Source: Ptychodera flava | Taxonomy: Eukaryota > Hemichordata > Enteropneusta > Ptychoderidae | Reading direction: 5' to 3' | Length of the DNA stretch: 64,000 nucleotides | Assembly: GCF_041260155.1 (NCBI RefSeq) | Contig: NC_091948.1 | Span: 2,712,001 to 2,776,000, forward strand | Part shown: piece after piece, positions 15,001 through 25,215 of the stretch | Layout of the letters: every line of letters starts with the position of its first letter | How positions within the stretch are numbered: position 1 is the stretch's first letter | Position numbers and translations under genes: made by a program | Notes under the pieces: model-generated | Database searches by the model: none | What the model was told of the DNA's origin: nothing | What the model saw: only the letters and a program-made list of their open reading frames with translations

Positions 15001-18000
15001 ACGGACGTCGACCAGTAGGTGCCATTGTGAACATTTTGCCGCTGAACTTCATAGCGTTGCGGGTAACAATGATAGCGTCGCGGTGAGATCGAAAGCGTCG
15101 CGGGCTTGAACGATAGCGTCGCGGGCCGCGACGCTGTTTTGGGCTGGGGAGAACCCTGACCTTTGAAAGCCCTGAACTGCCATGCTTTTGATGAACTGAC
15201 TGAGTCTTGATACACAGGAATAGAGATGGCAGGTTATAGGATTATCACAGGAGTGTCACAAAGATTACAACACTACAGGACGTATACATCATTCATCATA
15301 GAAAACGACAGGGACCTTGGAATCAGCAAATCCAAGGCACAGATGTAGGAAGCTAAGGTCAAAAAGTTCAAACTTCATGATTGCTCTCCAGTGATACAGT
15401 TGATTTTTGGCAGTCAAGTTTGGTTTAATATGAACAAACGGTAATAATTTTATGACATATAATTAGGCACATAACAGGGCTGAAAAAATTGTGCTGGTTG
15501 TAACTGGTGTGCTTGAGTAATTGTTGATTACCACACATCACATTTATTAATTAATCATGGCCCAGTAATAGTGAGTGAATCTCAGAGGAATTTTAAAATA
15601 TTCATGAAGTACAGCAGCACAAAGGGACTTTAATAAAACCACACCAATTCAAATAATAACAATTTTTGTAGGATTTATTTAACAATAGTAAAGTTTAAAA
15701 GGAAATATATTAGCAGAATAATGGTATTTTCAGGAGGCAACATTGCTCTACACTCTTTGTGTATAGAAGATGTCACACTTTGTGAATAGAAGATGTCACA
15801 CTTTGTGTATAGAAGATGTCACACTTTGTGAATAGAAGATGTCACACTTTGTGAATAGAAGATGTCACACTTTGTGAATAGAAGATGTCACACTTTGTGA
15901 ATAGAAGATGTCACACTTTGTGAATAGAAGATGTCACACTTTGTGAATAGAAGATGTCACACTTTGTGTATAGAAGATGTCACACTTTGTGTATAGAAGA
16001 TGTCACACTTTGTGTATAGAAGATATCACAGGAAGGAAAATGCCTTTGAAACTGGAAGCAAAACTGGAACTGAGACTGATGATTGTTATTCACACATGTT
16101 AAAGTCATGCTGCTGGGGGTGTGGTGCTAGCTGCAGTCAAACTGACATATCATCACACAGACCCTTATGGATATTATGCAAGACTGCCTGAACTCAGCGC
16201 TGACACCTGCTGGGGGAGGGATCAACACTGCCTGATTGGTTGCTGATGTGAGATAAATACCGACAGAGGTCAATCAAAATGACCTCTTTTGATTGACCTC
16301 TCACAGACATATCACATATCATCACACAGACCCTTATGGATATTATGCAAGACTGCCTGAACTCAGCGCTGACACCTGCTGGGGGAGGGATCAACACTGC
16401 CTGATTGGTTGCTGATGTGAGATAAATACCGACAGAGGTCAATCAAAATGACCTCTTGCAGAGGACATGACCCTAACCAGCATCAGAAATAAGCTATGTT
16501 TAGTTAAAGTGAAAATGCATCATTCACACACAGAATAAACAAGATCTTATATAGATACAGGGCATTTTTCAGTTTTTGTAAAGTTATCCTGCATTAATCT
16601 TGAACAGATCTTACAAATTTCCATTCCAAACAACATTTCAACAGGAGGATACGGCAAATATTACAGTATTGGTAACAGATTTGAGAAGAATAATTTGCAC
16701 ACCTTTTAGTTCTGTTTTTTCTTGCTTTGCCTTAACCTGTAATTTGAGATGGAACTTTGACCCTTTAGAACTCACTCTAATATTTTACGATAGAAAAGCA
16801 ATGCAATCTTATTTTATTTTTTTTATTTATTTAGACTTTATTTAATCTCGATAAACTGTTGAGCCAATGGCTCTTCTCACACAGTGTCGAGAAATCATTA
16901 AAATTTACAATATATACATTAAAAATTGCACACATCCATGAAGACATGAAAGGCAAAACATACAATAGGTACAAAAAAACAAATGGACAATAAACAATAT
17001 TACACTACTGAACATCTGTGTCACATAAAATGAAATTTACATTTGTCTTTAAAAGCCTGCAATGAGGAGCATGACTTTAAGTCAACCGGTAAACTGTTCC
17101 ATATTTTTACACCACTGTATGTAAAACTTTTCTTAAAGAACTGTGTTCTATGTTTTGGAATGTATAAATCTTCTCTGGCAGCAGATCTAGTATTCCGACT
17201 GTGAATATTGTGTATCCTTTTAAAACATTCAAATAATCTGGAGCTAAATTGTTTTGTACTTTATACATTAAAATTGATTCAAAATTGTGGTCAAATAAGA
17301 AAGCTAACAACACTGTGGAAACAACTTATACAGGATTAATCTACCATGTCACCTTGCTATCACACAGGTAACAATAACAGAAATGCAACAGTATATCTTG
17401 TCCTTCACCAGCACAGATGGCATTGACTATAATTTAAAATAATACTTGTCCCATCATACTGCTAAGTATATCAGGCATCAGGCATATAGTAGTTATTATG
17501 GCATTCTTTGTGTAACAAAGTCTTACATTACAGTAGACTCTGGATTGGAATGTGGATAGGAACATACTGGCTATTCAAACGCTGGCATTCTTGTTATGTT
17601 ATGAGGATTGATCGCATTGAATGAAATTGGAGCTCTACAGAAAAACTCAAACGCAGTACAGAAGACACTGAGTCTCTTCAGAGCTCTGTGTGTGTGTGTG
17701 GGTAGAAATAACAGGAGAATGACTGTGCTTTCTCTTCAATAAAATGCCAACATCAGGACTTGTAACTATAAAACTATGTATCATGTTACTCTTGATAGAG
17801 CCCCTTAAGGGTGTTCACCGCCCACACTACATTACAAAGTGTTAGGGAATCAGCACCAAGTCTCCATCTTGTCATCTTTATCTTGGCAAAGGGTATGTAA
17901 CATGAAAAAGAAATCTCCTCCTCCAGATCTCAGAGTCTGAGCAAGGCCTGCAGGGCAAGACATCTCCCTGGTAGTTGGCAGATTTGATCATCTTACCATC

Positions 18001-21000
18001 AATAAGTTCCATTTATCTCCTTTGACAACCCATCTTTAGCAGGAAAAAGTAACTGAAATGGTGTGGGATAACCTTAATCTACATATATAAAACTAAAGTC
18101 AAATTGTCAACTTTTCCTCAGCAGATAACACGTTTTGGCTAATTACACTTCAGAACAAGAAGGAGCACTCACTTCAATATTTTTGGAGACAACATTCTTC
18201 ACAATCGGCGCAAACAGATCTGATGCATCTTTACCTTTGGCCACCATCTGAAAGAAACATACAATTATGATGTTACAACTTCCCATCACGACTGTGTGTG
18301 AATGCCAGTAAACATTTCAAAATTGAATTAAGATGGCAAAGACGTTTGAAAATCCAATTATTCTTGATGTGGTGTATGTACTGAGCAAAAGCAGAAAGGG
18401 TGGTATATGTATATTACAGCAACTATTGCATGCAGACAGTGGACTTTAAGGGGATCTGATAATAACATCTTTCATTGATCCTTTCTTAAGAAATTATCTC
18501 CCAGGATAGTTCCACAGGACTGAACAGACAAGAAAGTGATTTCAATGTTCAGTGATGTAAAAGGAAGTCAAAAGTAATTAACAACATTACGTAAAGAATG
18601 GCACAATTAACAAGGAATTAATGTCCCGACATTCTAAAAACAGGCCACAGTCATGGTGGACATAAAAAATGTTCAGATCTCCTTCTGTGACACAGAAGCA
18701 TAACAAAAACATGTATATTTTGTGCAGAAGTTTATAAACATTTACTGACAACATCAGCAAAATTTGCTATTCATCAATTGAGTAAAAGTAATTTTCAACA
18801 CGATAGGATAGAAAAAAATTGCAAAAACCAATTCTATAGTTTTCACAGCATGCTGAAAATCCCGCTTTTCAAGTTAATACTGTAGGTGGCTTGTTGTATT
18901 TATATATCAGACACATATGGCATGTACATAATTTTATGAATTTACTTTACAAAATGGACCTTTTCATGAACATCCATGGAACACAATGTGTTCCTGATGG
19001 TTTGTATTTCACTCGCATTGCAAAAGGCCAAACTGGATTTCCATAGCAGGATGTAAGGTTACATGTTTTGACATATTTACTGTAAAAGACCTTGCAATAG
19101 CAGAGTCTTCTTTTTGATTTTTCTCACTTCATATTATTATATTCTATTAATGCACATGGCCACACTGATTAAAACAATGCTAGTAGAAGCTGTCTGCGAT
19201 TAATATTTAAATGAAAACACTTGAAATATATTAACTTTGTAGGAAAAAAAAACAATGTTAGGAAAAACAACTTGGGGCATTTGCAACGAGTGATGATATT
19301 TGTTTCTATAAGAGCAGACAGCTTGCCCTGTATTATCTTACTATCAGTTCAATGTAATCTATGCTTCTATAATTATTGAAATGCTTGCTGTGGTGAAAGT
19401 CAGACTGTATTACATAACCATCTGATTACCTTGTTTTACCCTCAACGAATGGTAATGTCTGCTGCAAATGAAAACTATATGACTATTGCTGCCAATCTTC
19501 ACTGAGTTAATACTTATTAACTGACATTGTCTTGTTAGTATAAAAGAGCATCAGTTCTTTTCAAAGATTTAAAATATTTTAATGACCAGTAAAGGGCATC
19601 TTGTACGATTAAATTTATGAATACTCCATGCAACATGGTTTCTCAGTTACAGAATCAGTGAGAAAACACACCACTGGTCATAAAATGTGGGTACAACAGA
19701 CGTGCCCAATTGAAAACACTCATCAATTTAAAAATTTGACGTCTGAGATCAAGATATCAATTATGAAACTCCCAGTTACTTTAAGACTGATTGCCAGTGA
19801 GCTCATAGGTCAGCATTATCAAACCTGTGTCACTTACATAACAAATACCAACATAATAAAATTTGAGATGAAAGCACTAGAACCTGAAAACATTCTTATT
19901 TCTGTGGACATTATATAATACACAATCTTTTATTTATCAGCAAAGCAATATTACCCCAGGTCAGGGTGCCTCAAAAAAAATCATAGTTTGGTTTGCAAAG
20001 TGCTGATTGTTACAATTTTGCTTTCAATTTACAGAAAGTTTACCACCAAATGTGTAGCATAGGTAACTACATGGGCTAATGGTATCATAAAACTTGAAAT
20101 CTGGAACATTGTCAGAAATGGAAATATTGAAGCAAAGAGTATTTTTGGCTCAGTAAAGGTGTAACACCAGTACCACTCTATTTTGAGACTCTATGTGTGA
20201 TCAGTGACTACATTTTCTTGAATTGAAATATAATGCAAGTGTAACAAATGAAGTATTTCATGTGATACAGGCATGTGTTAAAGCATTAATTAGAACTCTC
20301 CTGTAGGAGGTGTTAATTTGATGAAACAATATACACACACAATGAAAAACAATCTCAATAAATCTTTCTTCAAAGAGTATGTTTGGCTCAGTAAAGGTGT
20401 AACACCAGTACCACTCTATTTTGAGACTCTATGTGTGATCAGTGACTACATTTTCTTGAATTGAAATATAATGCAAGTGTAACAAATGAAGTATTTCATG
20501 TGATACAGGCATGTGTTAAAGCATTAATTAGAACTCTCCTGTAGGAGGTGTTAATTTGATGAAACAATATACACACACAATGAAAAACAATCTCAATAAA
20601 TCTTTCTTCAAAGAGTATTTTTGGCTCAGTAAAGGTGTAACACCAGTACCACTCTATTTTGAGACTCTATGTGTGATCAGTGACTACATTTTCTTGAATT
20701 GAAATATAATGCAAGTGTAACAAATGAAGTATTTCATGTGATACAGGCATGTGTTAAAGCATTAATTAGAACTCTCCTGTAGGAGGTGTTAATTTGATGA
20801 AACAATATACACACACAATGAAAAACAATCTCAATAAATCTTTCTTCAAAAATTTCCTTTGACATATTGATGATTTCTGCAAATTTCATCCGTAAATGTT
20901 TCATACATTGAAAATTAATAAATTGAACAGCTTAATTTCTCACAGAAATGGGAGAAATCTCTTCATTCATTGCCATACAGAAAATTAAAATGAAAGACTT

Positions 21001-24000
21001 GGATTCAATGAATGTCATTCTATTCTTGCTGACATAATACTGTACAACACAATGCAAGACATTGATTCTACGTAATGGCCTTAGCTTTTCTAATTAAACC
21101 CTCAAACTGGCCTCTTAGCTTTTTTCTCACTTGAAAATCACTTATTGACTTAAAATGGCAAAGAGTGAATTATCTTTTGTGTGTTTCAACAACTACAATC
21201 TCCTATCATTGTCTTTGCACAGGAATTTTATCTTGTACAGACCATAGACCAGCTGTGACAGTCTCACATATTTCTCAGGTAGTTTGGAAGCACAGTGAGT
21301 GCATGTAATACAGCACACGCTATGTACCTCATGATAAAGAGAATTACATTGTACATGTGTATGTGAATGGAGTGATCATGGCTGTCCACAATGCACCTTT
21401 TTATACTGTGTTTACATAAAGAACATTTTCAACTACATGATTTGCTAGGATTCTGAAATTATTTTCTCAATATCTTCACTATGTACAGTTGCTCTGGTTA
21501 TATGAGACAGGTCATCATGAAAATTCTGGCAGCTAGCTGTAAAATATGCTGATAATGAGTATCACCCTATGGTTCTACCAGTCACCACGTTGTATTGGCA
21601 GTACAGCAAAAAAAGGCCTGAAAGACCCCCTTGTTCAATGCAGTATTTTAGAATCTTGACATTTTCACCATGGCACAAAATTTTTGACGAGTAAGAAATA
21701 CATCCTGAATAAAAGAAATTTCCAAACAAGCATATTAACAGAAAAAAAATTTGAATGGAAAATATGTAACGTAGTGAGTTCTAAATCTGTCTACAAAATT
21801 CATTTTTTCTTAAAACTTGTGAATAAATGGCAGCCAGTTCAGTAAACTTGACAGCACAAAACAAAATTTGAACAGTAGACAGGAACATTGCAATGCTACT
21901 GTACGCAATGTTTTCATCATCCATTTTACAAAAACAGTTGGCCCTAGGGTAGTTGTATTGTGCCTCAACAGAGAGCTTTCTGTGAACTTTCTGAATATCG
22001 TTTTGGACATCAAAGCTTATTGGAAAATTAATTTGAGAATGATTACAGATTTTAATTAATGGGCTACAGAAAACCTGTAAACTGTTAACACACACACACA
22101 CCATGGTTTGTTGTTTATGACAGGATGATAATTATACTTTGCCGCCATTTGAAGTCACTGTAGGCATTTTGATTGTAAGCAAACATGGCCTTGACTTGTG
22201 TTATAATCATATGAAACTATATTTATACTACGCAAATCTATGTCAAATTATTGAAATGAAGGATATTAATGGCAATGATTAAGAATGGTTATGTCTTTCT
22301 CCTCCAGTTTGGAAAAGATCCTCATATATGATCAGGTAAAACTATGGTCACATAACAATATCAAGACTTAGGACAAGATAAGACTGTTTTCCTTTGAAAG
22401 ATGGGCAGATAACCATTGCTAATCTTGCCAAATATGATACAATGCAGATAGAGGGCTACTGAATCCAATTTGAAACATTACATGCACTGATCAGGACAGT
22501 AATATGCTGGCATTAAAACTGTGGCATACTTCCATGAATGAAGTAACAAGGTGTTGAATGAGGGTCAGGGGTGATAACTGCTGTCCTGAGGAGGAAGTGA
22601 TTTGTTCAGTCCAACTTGATTCAGAAACAAGTCAAACTTCAGGCCACTGGGTAACTGCATGCCTTTTGATACTGACCAAAATACTATGTATCTATATTTA
22701 AACACACATCAGGTCTTATCACCGATGTGAATTGGTTTGACTATAAATGTTACATTAGCAGCCTCTTTTGATGTTGAATACTCCACTCTTTGCTGACTTG
22801 TATTTGCATTAAATACGTGTTGCCTTTCAGAAGCTGGCAAAGCAAAGCTTAATCGTTAGAAGGGGAAGAGAGGAAGATTTTCTCAACTTAAAACAGTATG
22901 CTATACCAAACTACTATATTGTGAGTCAAAATTTCACATGGGTCTCCAAACCATGTGCTTGTACTGCAATATGGCAGAAATCAGAAGATGTGCATCACAT
23001 ACAAAAATTAAAAAATGTCACACTACTACATGTATCTTGAGCTGAGAAATAACATTCTGTGTATCTATCTATCAGGAAAACCCTCTTGATGAGATAAGCA
23101 TTGTTTACAAAATTTGGTAAAACAAAAATACACACTCTGGTCAAGAGTGTCACAAGAGGTTGTTAAAGAATCAGGCGTTTCATTGGAATGCTGTCAAAAC
23201 ACATACTGACCTAAAAATGAACTTTCTCTCATAGTTTGACGCACATCAATTTTCAATTTCGTTCAGAGTAAGGTCAATGATGTATTATGCTTGTACTGCA
23301 GATTAGTTCATGCTTTACAATGCCACACAAAAGTGTGCTAACACATATGTGGCACCTTTTCAGCAAGTCTGGTTCATAACATGACTTTGGTCAGGGTTTT
23401 TTTTTATTTGCAAATGCATTTGTATGGTAGTTAGAGCACTTTTTGGCCTCTTTTCTAAGCAAATTACACAGTTACAAAAAATACACAAATTTTTTCAACA
23501 GATTCAGTGTTCTGTGGGTGACACATGGAACAAAAGTTTTAAATGGATGATTACAAAAAAATGTACAATGGATCTACATACATGTAGTCAATATAATACC
23601 TCATTTTTATATCCCTAAACTCTAATAGTAATATGAGGATTTCAACAAAAGAAGGGGGAGTGGTAAAACAAAAATAGACTATAACTGTGTTCTTGCACAC
23701 ATCCAAACTCACTGTTACATCATTACTATTTGAATAGGTGTGAATAGCTTGGTACTACTGCCAGAGAGATAACAAACTTATAACCTAAGTTCTATATGAT
23801 GGTTATAATTTTGATGACAAATCTCAATCCTTTTATTTCTGTAACCAAAACAGTCTTTACAATACATCGTAAGTGAAGGACAGGATCTAGAAAGGTTCTA
23901 GCATGTTTTGGGGCACAATTCTTGTCAGCCCTGACGTGAAAAACTTGAAATACCCTCAAAGTGCACTGATCTCTTAGATACACAAACTACCTAAAAATTG

Positions 24001-24718
24001 GGATACGCTTGTTCTCTACTCGTCCAGATACACCTGGCCAATCACAAGAATAATATAAGTGACCTCTGCAATCTCCGCTATTATCGTCACCAGGATCACC
24101 ATGCCAGTATGTGCCAGGGTAACTAGTCACCTGTCACAAGTAGCATGGCTTATACTAATATATTGAAACATTTTCTCGGTGGGGCAAAGCATTTGAGCTG
24201 TTTTCATTCATTAATATATCCAGATATTTTCATCATACGGATGTTAGGAAATAACATTGATGAGGCAATATTTTCACTCTTAATTAATACGTGAGTTTGA
24301 TTTACACTGAAACCGAATCCCTTTAACTGACCAACACCTCTCTCTCGACTGTGGTGGCTCCCTCATTCACTCTCTCTTGTTAGACATCTACTTGGCTTAC
24401 CCCAATGATTCTTTTCATAGCTTCCAACTTAAGATTATCTTTGTTGCTGTCCAACATTTGTTTCAAATCTTCGTGCCTGTCACAGAAAAAAATTAAAATT
24501 CAAGCGGTTAACATTGCAGATAGACCAAACATATCAAACGGAAGTGGCAACTGCACAAAATTGGAAGTTCAATCAAACACGAGTCACTCCTACTTTTTGT
24601 AATCAGCTGCGAAGATTCCACCGCTGGCTGGATCAGTGGCGATGTCGGCTTCACCAGATCCTGTCGATGGTGGACGTTCATTTGCGTATGATCGATGCTC
24701 AGTACTATTGTGAGCCAT
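1..24718 (-). CDS. AP3B: AP-3 adaptor complex subunit beta, 5' part (16 exons, 690 codons; 3' end outside window)
   Basis: Large subunit of the AP-3 coat adaptor, which sorts cargo from endosomes to lysosomes and lysosome-related organelles. The exons I placed on the minus strand, 5' to 3', are 24718-24594, 24476-24401, 18247-18173, 13315-13220, 10208-10048, 9425-9359, 8714-8532, 8220-8050, 7475-7378, 6824-6635, 4648-4516, 4090-3981, 3428-3252, 2333-2147, 1476-1358 and 636-534. All have AG/GT borders and every junction keeps phase, giving 690 codons plus one base. Diagnostic stretches include [54 protein letters not shown] and [13 protein letters not shown]. These form the HEAT/ARM adaptin trunk (about residues 42-610). 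The last exon opens the hinge (KKKKK, then Ser/Glu-rich). The ATG at 24718 follows a plausible promoter and starts a poorly conserved N-terminus typical of the family. Vertebrates have two paralogues (AP3B1, AP3B2); I cannot assign one. Expected full length is about 1,050-1,100 aa, so the rest of the hinge and the ear are missing. Confidence 0.96.
3..47 (-). repeat. Deleted partial copy of AP-3 beta exon 16 region
   Basis: Bases 3-29 are identical to 475-501 (27 of 27) and bases 32-47 are identical to 607-622 (16 of 16). The 105 bp between them in the intact copy, which carry the splice donor and about two thirds of exon 16, are absent here. The arrangement is what a tandem duplication followed by an internal deletion would leave. 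An assembly artefact at the window edge is possible. Confidence 0.6.
534..636 (-). CDS. AP3B: AP-3 beta exon 16 (trunk-hinge junction), last exon in window
   Basis: The acceptor is at 637-638 and the donor GTAAGAC lies below 534. It encodes [20 protein letters not shown], then a Ser/Glu-rich run ending SSS, and ends in phase 1. This is the start of the basic and acidic hinge that follows the trunk in AP-3 beta. Residues WDEPKF match the position of the conserved W that follows the family's NVEV motif. A decayed partial copy of this exon appears at the window's left edge. Confidence 0.85.
2712..2821. repeat. 55-bp tandem duplication (2 copies)
   Basis: Two adjacent copies of a 55-bp unit containing TAATATTGCCAATGCATATC, differing by about one base. 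It lies in the AP-3 beta intron 2334-3251 and has no coding content. Confidence 0.85.
2820..2968. mobile_element. 149-bp MITE-like element with TTAA ends
   Basis: The left end reads TTAATCCTTTGAGTGCC. The reverse complement of the right end reads TTAATCCGTTGACTGCT, so about 14 of 17 terminal bases match in inverted orientation. TTAA at both outer ends suits a piggyBac-type target site. There is no open frame of note. It is a non-autonomous element by inference. Confidence 0.6.
4838..5311. repeat. 12-bp minisatellite, about 40 units, in AP-3 beta intron
   Basis: The array is built of ATAGACATGGTA and ATAGACATGGCA units with scattered single-base changes (for example CAGACATGG, GACATTGTA). Every unit is 12 bp, so no stop arises in several frames, and long spurious reading frames run on both strands (Asn-Arg-His-Gly repeats forward; Met-Ser-Ile-Thr repeats in reverse). 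It sits inside the 4649-6634 intron, so none of these frames is likely to be translated. Confidence 0.95.
13925..15159. mobile_element. 1.24-kb DNA-transposon-like element with 13-bp inverted ends
   Basis: The ends TCAGGGTTCTCCC (13925-13937) and GGGAGAACCCTGA (15147-15159) are perfect inverted repeats. The interior is unlike the surrounding intron: it has a GC-rich section with CpGs, and no long open frame. A partial copy of the terminal motif (TCAGGGTTCTC) recurs near 14307. No clear target-site duplication was seen. It is probably a non-autonomous DNA element in the AP-3 beta intron 13316-18172. Confidence 0.6.
15051..15134. repeat. GC-rich degenerate tandem repeat (ATAGCGTCGCGGG)
   Basis: Four degenerate copies of ATAGCGTCGCGGG, each followed by 7-10 variable bases, ending in the self-complementary GCGTCGCGGGCCGCGACGC. 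It lies just inside the right end of the 13925-15159 element and contrasts sharply with the AT-rich background. Confidence 0.7.
15751..16029. repeat. 23-bp tandem repeat, about 12 units
   Basis: The unit is TTGTGAATAGAAGATGTCACACT repeated head to tail without spacers. A GTGTATAG variant occurs mainly in the first and last units, and GTGAATAG in the middle. It lies in the AP-3 beta intron 13316-18172. Confidence 0.93.
16145..16457. repeat. 169-bp-period tandem duplication with a hairpin at the junction
   Basis: A segment of about 144 bp starting ACATATCATCACACAGACCC occurs at 16145 and again at 16314, nearly identical. Between the copies, 16266-16300 is a perfect 14-bp inverted repeat (GAGGTCAATCAAAA, 7-bp loop, then its complement). 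The second arm is not repeated after copy two, so the hairpin forms only at the junction. Confidence 0.85.
16812..17330 (-). pseudogene. Non-LTR retrotransposon fragment: 3' end of a reverse-transcriptase ORF, frameshifted
   Basis: Minus-strand translation from about 17280 gives [18 protein letters not shown], the motif at the C-terminal end of LINE reverse-transcriptase ORFs. After a frameshift near 17220 it continues [20 protein letters not shown] and then [18 protein letters not shown], the usual 'SG..IWNSLP..L' block. The downstream side ends in an A-rich TAAA-type tail (about 16812-16846). The fragment is 5'-truncated and dead. It lies in an AP-3 beta intron on the same strand as the gene. 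Confidence 0.8.
18248..24400 (-). other. AP3B: AP-3 beta intron 2 (6.15 kb)
   Basis: Largest intron of the gene, between the codons for RIIG and [10 protein letters not shown]. Apart from the 238-bp array it contains only short open frames without recognisable domains, AT-rich sequence and a short CA run near 22088. I see no nested gene. Confidence 0.7.
20133..20846. repeat. Three tandem copies of a 238-bp unit
   Basis: Copies begin at 20133, 20371 and 20609, each starting CAAAGAGTAT, and the last ends at 20846. They appear almost identical; the difference I see is TATGTTTGG in copy two against TATTTTTGG in the others. This implies recent amplification. It lies in the 6.1-kb AP-3 beta intron 18248-24400. 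I see no coding content. Confidence 0.93.
24594..24718 (-). CDS. AP3B: AP-3 beta exon 1 (start codon exon)
   Basis: It encodes 41 residues beginning [20 protein letters not shown] and ending IFAADYK, plus two bases of the next codon. The donor is GTAGGAG. The following 117-bp intron is the shortest in the gene, and exon 2 (24476-24401) completes the lysine and continues [20 protein letters not shown], a strongly conserved beta-3 segment. The N-terminal tail before it is hydrophilic and low in conservation, as in other AP-3 beta proteins. Confidence 0.88.
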
Positions 24719-25215
24719 CTTGTGTGAATTAAACTTCCAAGCGGTCTGGGAAGTCCAATAAGAAGTAAAATTTGATATTACTTCCCTCAGAGCTCACGTC
24801 CAAGATGGCGGAGACCACTGTCTAATCACGTGACTTGAAATGAATATTAATCAGGACACGTCGATGGATATTCGGAAGTATTTCATTTCAAAATTTGAAT
24901 AATAACCCATAAAGCGTTGTCTTACTGCAGTCAACTTTCTTCTCGGCATTTTATTAAATTCTTTTTCTTGGGGAATCGAACCTCGGCATTCTCTTATCGT
25001 AAAACTGTCAACCAACTATGACGTCATAGGCAGTCATATGACTCTGACACGTACGCAGGCGCATATGAAATCCGCTCGGCCATTTTGCCTACGATTTTCC
25101 AGTGCGAAGGTAAACCAAATTTCTATAAAATTTGGATTTTTCATTCACAACCGTGAAGAATTTGACGACTGACTGGATCACCTAAGTCAGGGAAAGGGAT
25201 TAATTCAAAAAGGAA
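24719..25215. promoter_or_regulatory. Head-to-head promoter region between AP-3 beta and SCAMP
   Basis: Only 497 bp separate the two start codons, and the genes diverge. The region contains CAAGATGGCGGAG (24801-24813), a match to the YY1 promoter motif; AATCACGTGACTT (about 24824-24836), whose TCACGTGA core matches the TFEB/CLEAR E-box; and GGCCATTTTG (about 25079-25088), a YY1-like core on the opposite strand. No TATA box is evident near either start. Bidirectional use is inferred from the layout. Confidence 0.6.

Noticed and set aside
15751..16029. Regular 23-bp repeats resembling a CRISPR array
   Set aside because: The units are contiguous with no unique spacers, and the context is an animal intron.
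17107..17313. 68-codon open frame as a host gene
   Set aside because: It is part of a frameshifted LINE reverse-transcriptase end, with the rest of the motif in another frame.
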